Source: JASHVB01 sp963780805 (GTDB lineage: Bacteria > Pseudomonadota > Alphaproteobacteria > Acetobacterales > Acetobacteraceae). Taken from it: DNA of 64,000 bases. The notes under the pieces are model-generated. The model was not told the DNA's origin, made no database searches, and saw nothing but the letters and a program-made list of their open reading frames with translations. A program made the position numbers and the translations under genes. The stretch is from the NCBI GenBank assembly GCA_963780805.1, contig CAWADP010000028.1, forward strand, positions 1-64,000, in the 5' to 3' direction. Positions 62,916 through 64,000 of this stretch are shown piece by piece (position 1 is the first letter of the stretch; every line of letters starts with the position of its first letter).

Positions 62916-63968
62916 ATGTTGGACCCGCTCGAACACCTGCGGTTGATCAAGGAGAGCGCGCGGGGCATCTCGCCACGTAAGGGCGACCTGAAGCGCATCC
63001 GCGCGCTGCGCTTTACCGAGCCCGGGTTCGACCGCGCCACGTGGCGGGAGATGTGCGAGATGGGCTGGCTCGGGATGCGCGTGGCGGAGGACGCCGGCGG
63101 GTCCGGCCTGGGCATGCGGGAGTTCTGTGCCCTGGCCGAGGAACTTGGCGCCGGCCTGGTTCCCGAGCCGCTGCTTCCCGCCGCGATGGCCGCGGTGCTG
63201 CTGCCGGCGGATCATCTGCCCGAGGTGCTGTCCGGCGAACGAATCGTGCTGCCCGCGTGGCAGGAGGCACCGCATAGCCTGGCGTTGACCGGCTCGGTCG
63301 AGTTCCGCGAGGGCCGGCTGGACGGGCGCAAGCTGTTCGTTCCCATGGCGGCGGGTGCGGACGCATTCCTGGTGACGGTTCCTGGTGGCTTGGCGCTGGT
63401 GGAGCGTGATGCCGCCGGGATGCACATCGAGCCGCAGCCGACGCAGGACGGCGGGAATTTCGGCACGCTGGTCTTCGACCGCACGCCCGCCGAGGCGATC
63501 CCTGGCGATGCCACCGACGCGCTGGAGCAAACGATCATGGCCAACTCGGCCTATCTGCTGGGGCTGATGGAACGCGCCTTCGCCATCACGCTGGACTACA
63601 TGAAGACGCGCGAGCAATTCGGCCGCAAGATCGGCAGCTTCCAGGCGCTGCAGCATCGCGCGGCGGATTGTCAGGTGCAGTTGGCGCTGACCCGCGCGGT
63701 GGTGCGGAGTGCGGCCGCGACGATGGACACGGAACAGCGGCGGGTGGCGCGGCAGATGGTGGTGTCACGTGCCAAGCTGCGTGCCTCGGACGCGGCGATG
63801 GTGGTGACGCGTGCCTGCATCCAGTTGCACGGCGGCATCGGCTACACCGACGCGGCCGATATCGGCCTGTTCTTGCGCAAGGCGATGGTACTCGCGCCGC
63901 TGTACGGGTCCCAGATGGCGCATCGTGCACGGTTCCGCTCGCTGGCACCGGAGACGGTGGAGACGTAG
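62916..63968 (+). CDS. Acyl-CoA dehydrogenase family protein
   Basis: GGGAGG at 62902-62907 sets the start at ATG 62916 (MLDPLEHLRL), giving 350 residues. The protein has the N-terminal helical domain (EMCEMGWLGMRVAEDAGGSG), the middle beta domain, and the C-terminal flavin-binding part: YMKTREQFGRKIGSFQALQHRAADC and CIQLHGGIGYTDAADIGLFLRKA. It is shorter than typical 380-residue members and resembles the FadE-type second subunits found in pairs, which often lack the catalytic Glu. It would oxidise an acyl-CoA, or form a heterodimer with a partner beyond the window edge. The next 30 bases contain no gene. Confidence 0.9.
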   Translation: MLDPLEHLRLIKESARGISPRKGDLKRIRALRFTEPGFDRATWREMCEMGWLGMRVAEDAGGSGLGMREFCALAEELGAGLVPEPLLPAAMAAVLLPADHLPEVLSGERIVLPAWQEAPHSLALTGSVEFREGRLDGRKLFVPMAAGADAFLVTVPGGLALVERDAAGMHIEPQPTQDGGNFGTLVFDRTPAEAIPGDATDALEQTIMANSAYLLGLMERAFAITLDYMKTREQFGRKIGSFQALQHRAADCQVQLALTRAVVRSAAATMDTEQRRVARQMVVSRAKLRASDAAMVVTRACIQLHGGIGYTDAADIGLFLRKAMVLAPLYGSQMAHRARFRSLAPETVET

Positions 63969-64000
63969 CGGCCCGCCTTGGCCGGGCGTTGGTTGCAGTT

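Noticed and set aside
1..64000. tRNA, rRNA or prophage genes
   Set aside because: I looked for the TTCGAATCC-type T-loop on both strands, 16S/23S motifs and phage structural genes and saw none; a covariance search would be the decisive test.

Overview
The window reads as chromosomal DNA of a high-GC alphaproteobacterium, most likely an Acetobacteraceae/Rhodospirillales member. That placement is an inference from gene content: BamA followed by Skp/OmpH, a small 4.5S-type SRP RNA, an LPS core/lipid A block (DUF374 acyltransferase, waaA, lpxK), a PEP-CTERM surface protein, TPR-sulfotransferases, oxalyl-CoA decarboxylase, and GC-rich intergenic palindromes. There is no phage, plasmid backbone, CRISPR array, rRNA or tRNA that I can see.

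Layout. 0-5 kb: the 5' end of a D-2-hydroxyacid dehydrogenase, an SRP RNA gene, an HSL-type esterase, a luciferase-like flavin monooxygenase and a small conserved protein. 4.8-10.5 kb: MBL-fold hydrolase, bamA-ompH (outer-membrane assembly), a YbaK-type editing protein and an SDR. 11-17 kb: a PEP-CTERM protein, then a minus-strand catabolic block (substrate-binding-like protein, class II aldolase, oxalyl-CoA decarboxylase, DUF3500). 17.3-20.7 kb: two frameshifted TPR genes (GT9-like transferase and sulfotransferase). 21.3-25.5 kb: lipid A/KDO genes, a HAD hydrolase and a 56-residue Gly-rich lipoprotein. 25.6-35.9 kb: membrane methyltransferase, an alpha/beta hydrolase-OsmC fusion, a secreted BAAT-type hydrolase with a YunG-like partner, a DoxX-like membrane protein, a methyltransferase, two coupled polysaccharide deacetylases, and an APC/KimA-like transporter coupled to a nucleoside deoxyribosyltransferase. 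36-39.5 kb: broken GxxExxY gene, an atypical cis-prenyltransferase coupled to a Rieske oxygenase, a solute-binding-protein remnant and a cyclase remnant.

39.5-48.5 kb is the most distinctive part. It holds three tandem paralogues of a winged-helix + STAND-type NTPase + TPR regulator. Copies 1 and 2 are almost identical over about 630 bp covering the DNA-binding domain and Walker A, then diverge sharply in the rest of the ATPase and the TPR sensor. Copy 3 has lost its DNA-binding domain by frameshifts and a nonsense codon but keeps a long intact ATPase-TPR frame. Gene scraps (cyclase, XRE-HTH, peroxiredoxin) flank the array on both sides.

48.9-64 kb: a four-domain ABC exporter with more than ten frameshifts, a LysR regulator, a hybrid histidine kinase, argJ, two parvulin-type PPIases, an Uma2 remnant, 3-oxoacid CoA-transferase subunit B and an acyl-CoA dehydrogenase.

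A window-wide oddity is the number of single-base frameshifts. Where the proper frame can be rebuilt, nearly all are one EXTRA base. They hit genes expected to be essential (waaA, lpxK) while long neighbours (bamA, the hybrid kinase, STAND copies 1 and 3) are clean. I read most of these as insertion-type consensus errors rather than true pseudogenes, except where a nonsense codon or internal deletion is also present.
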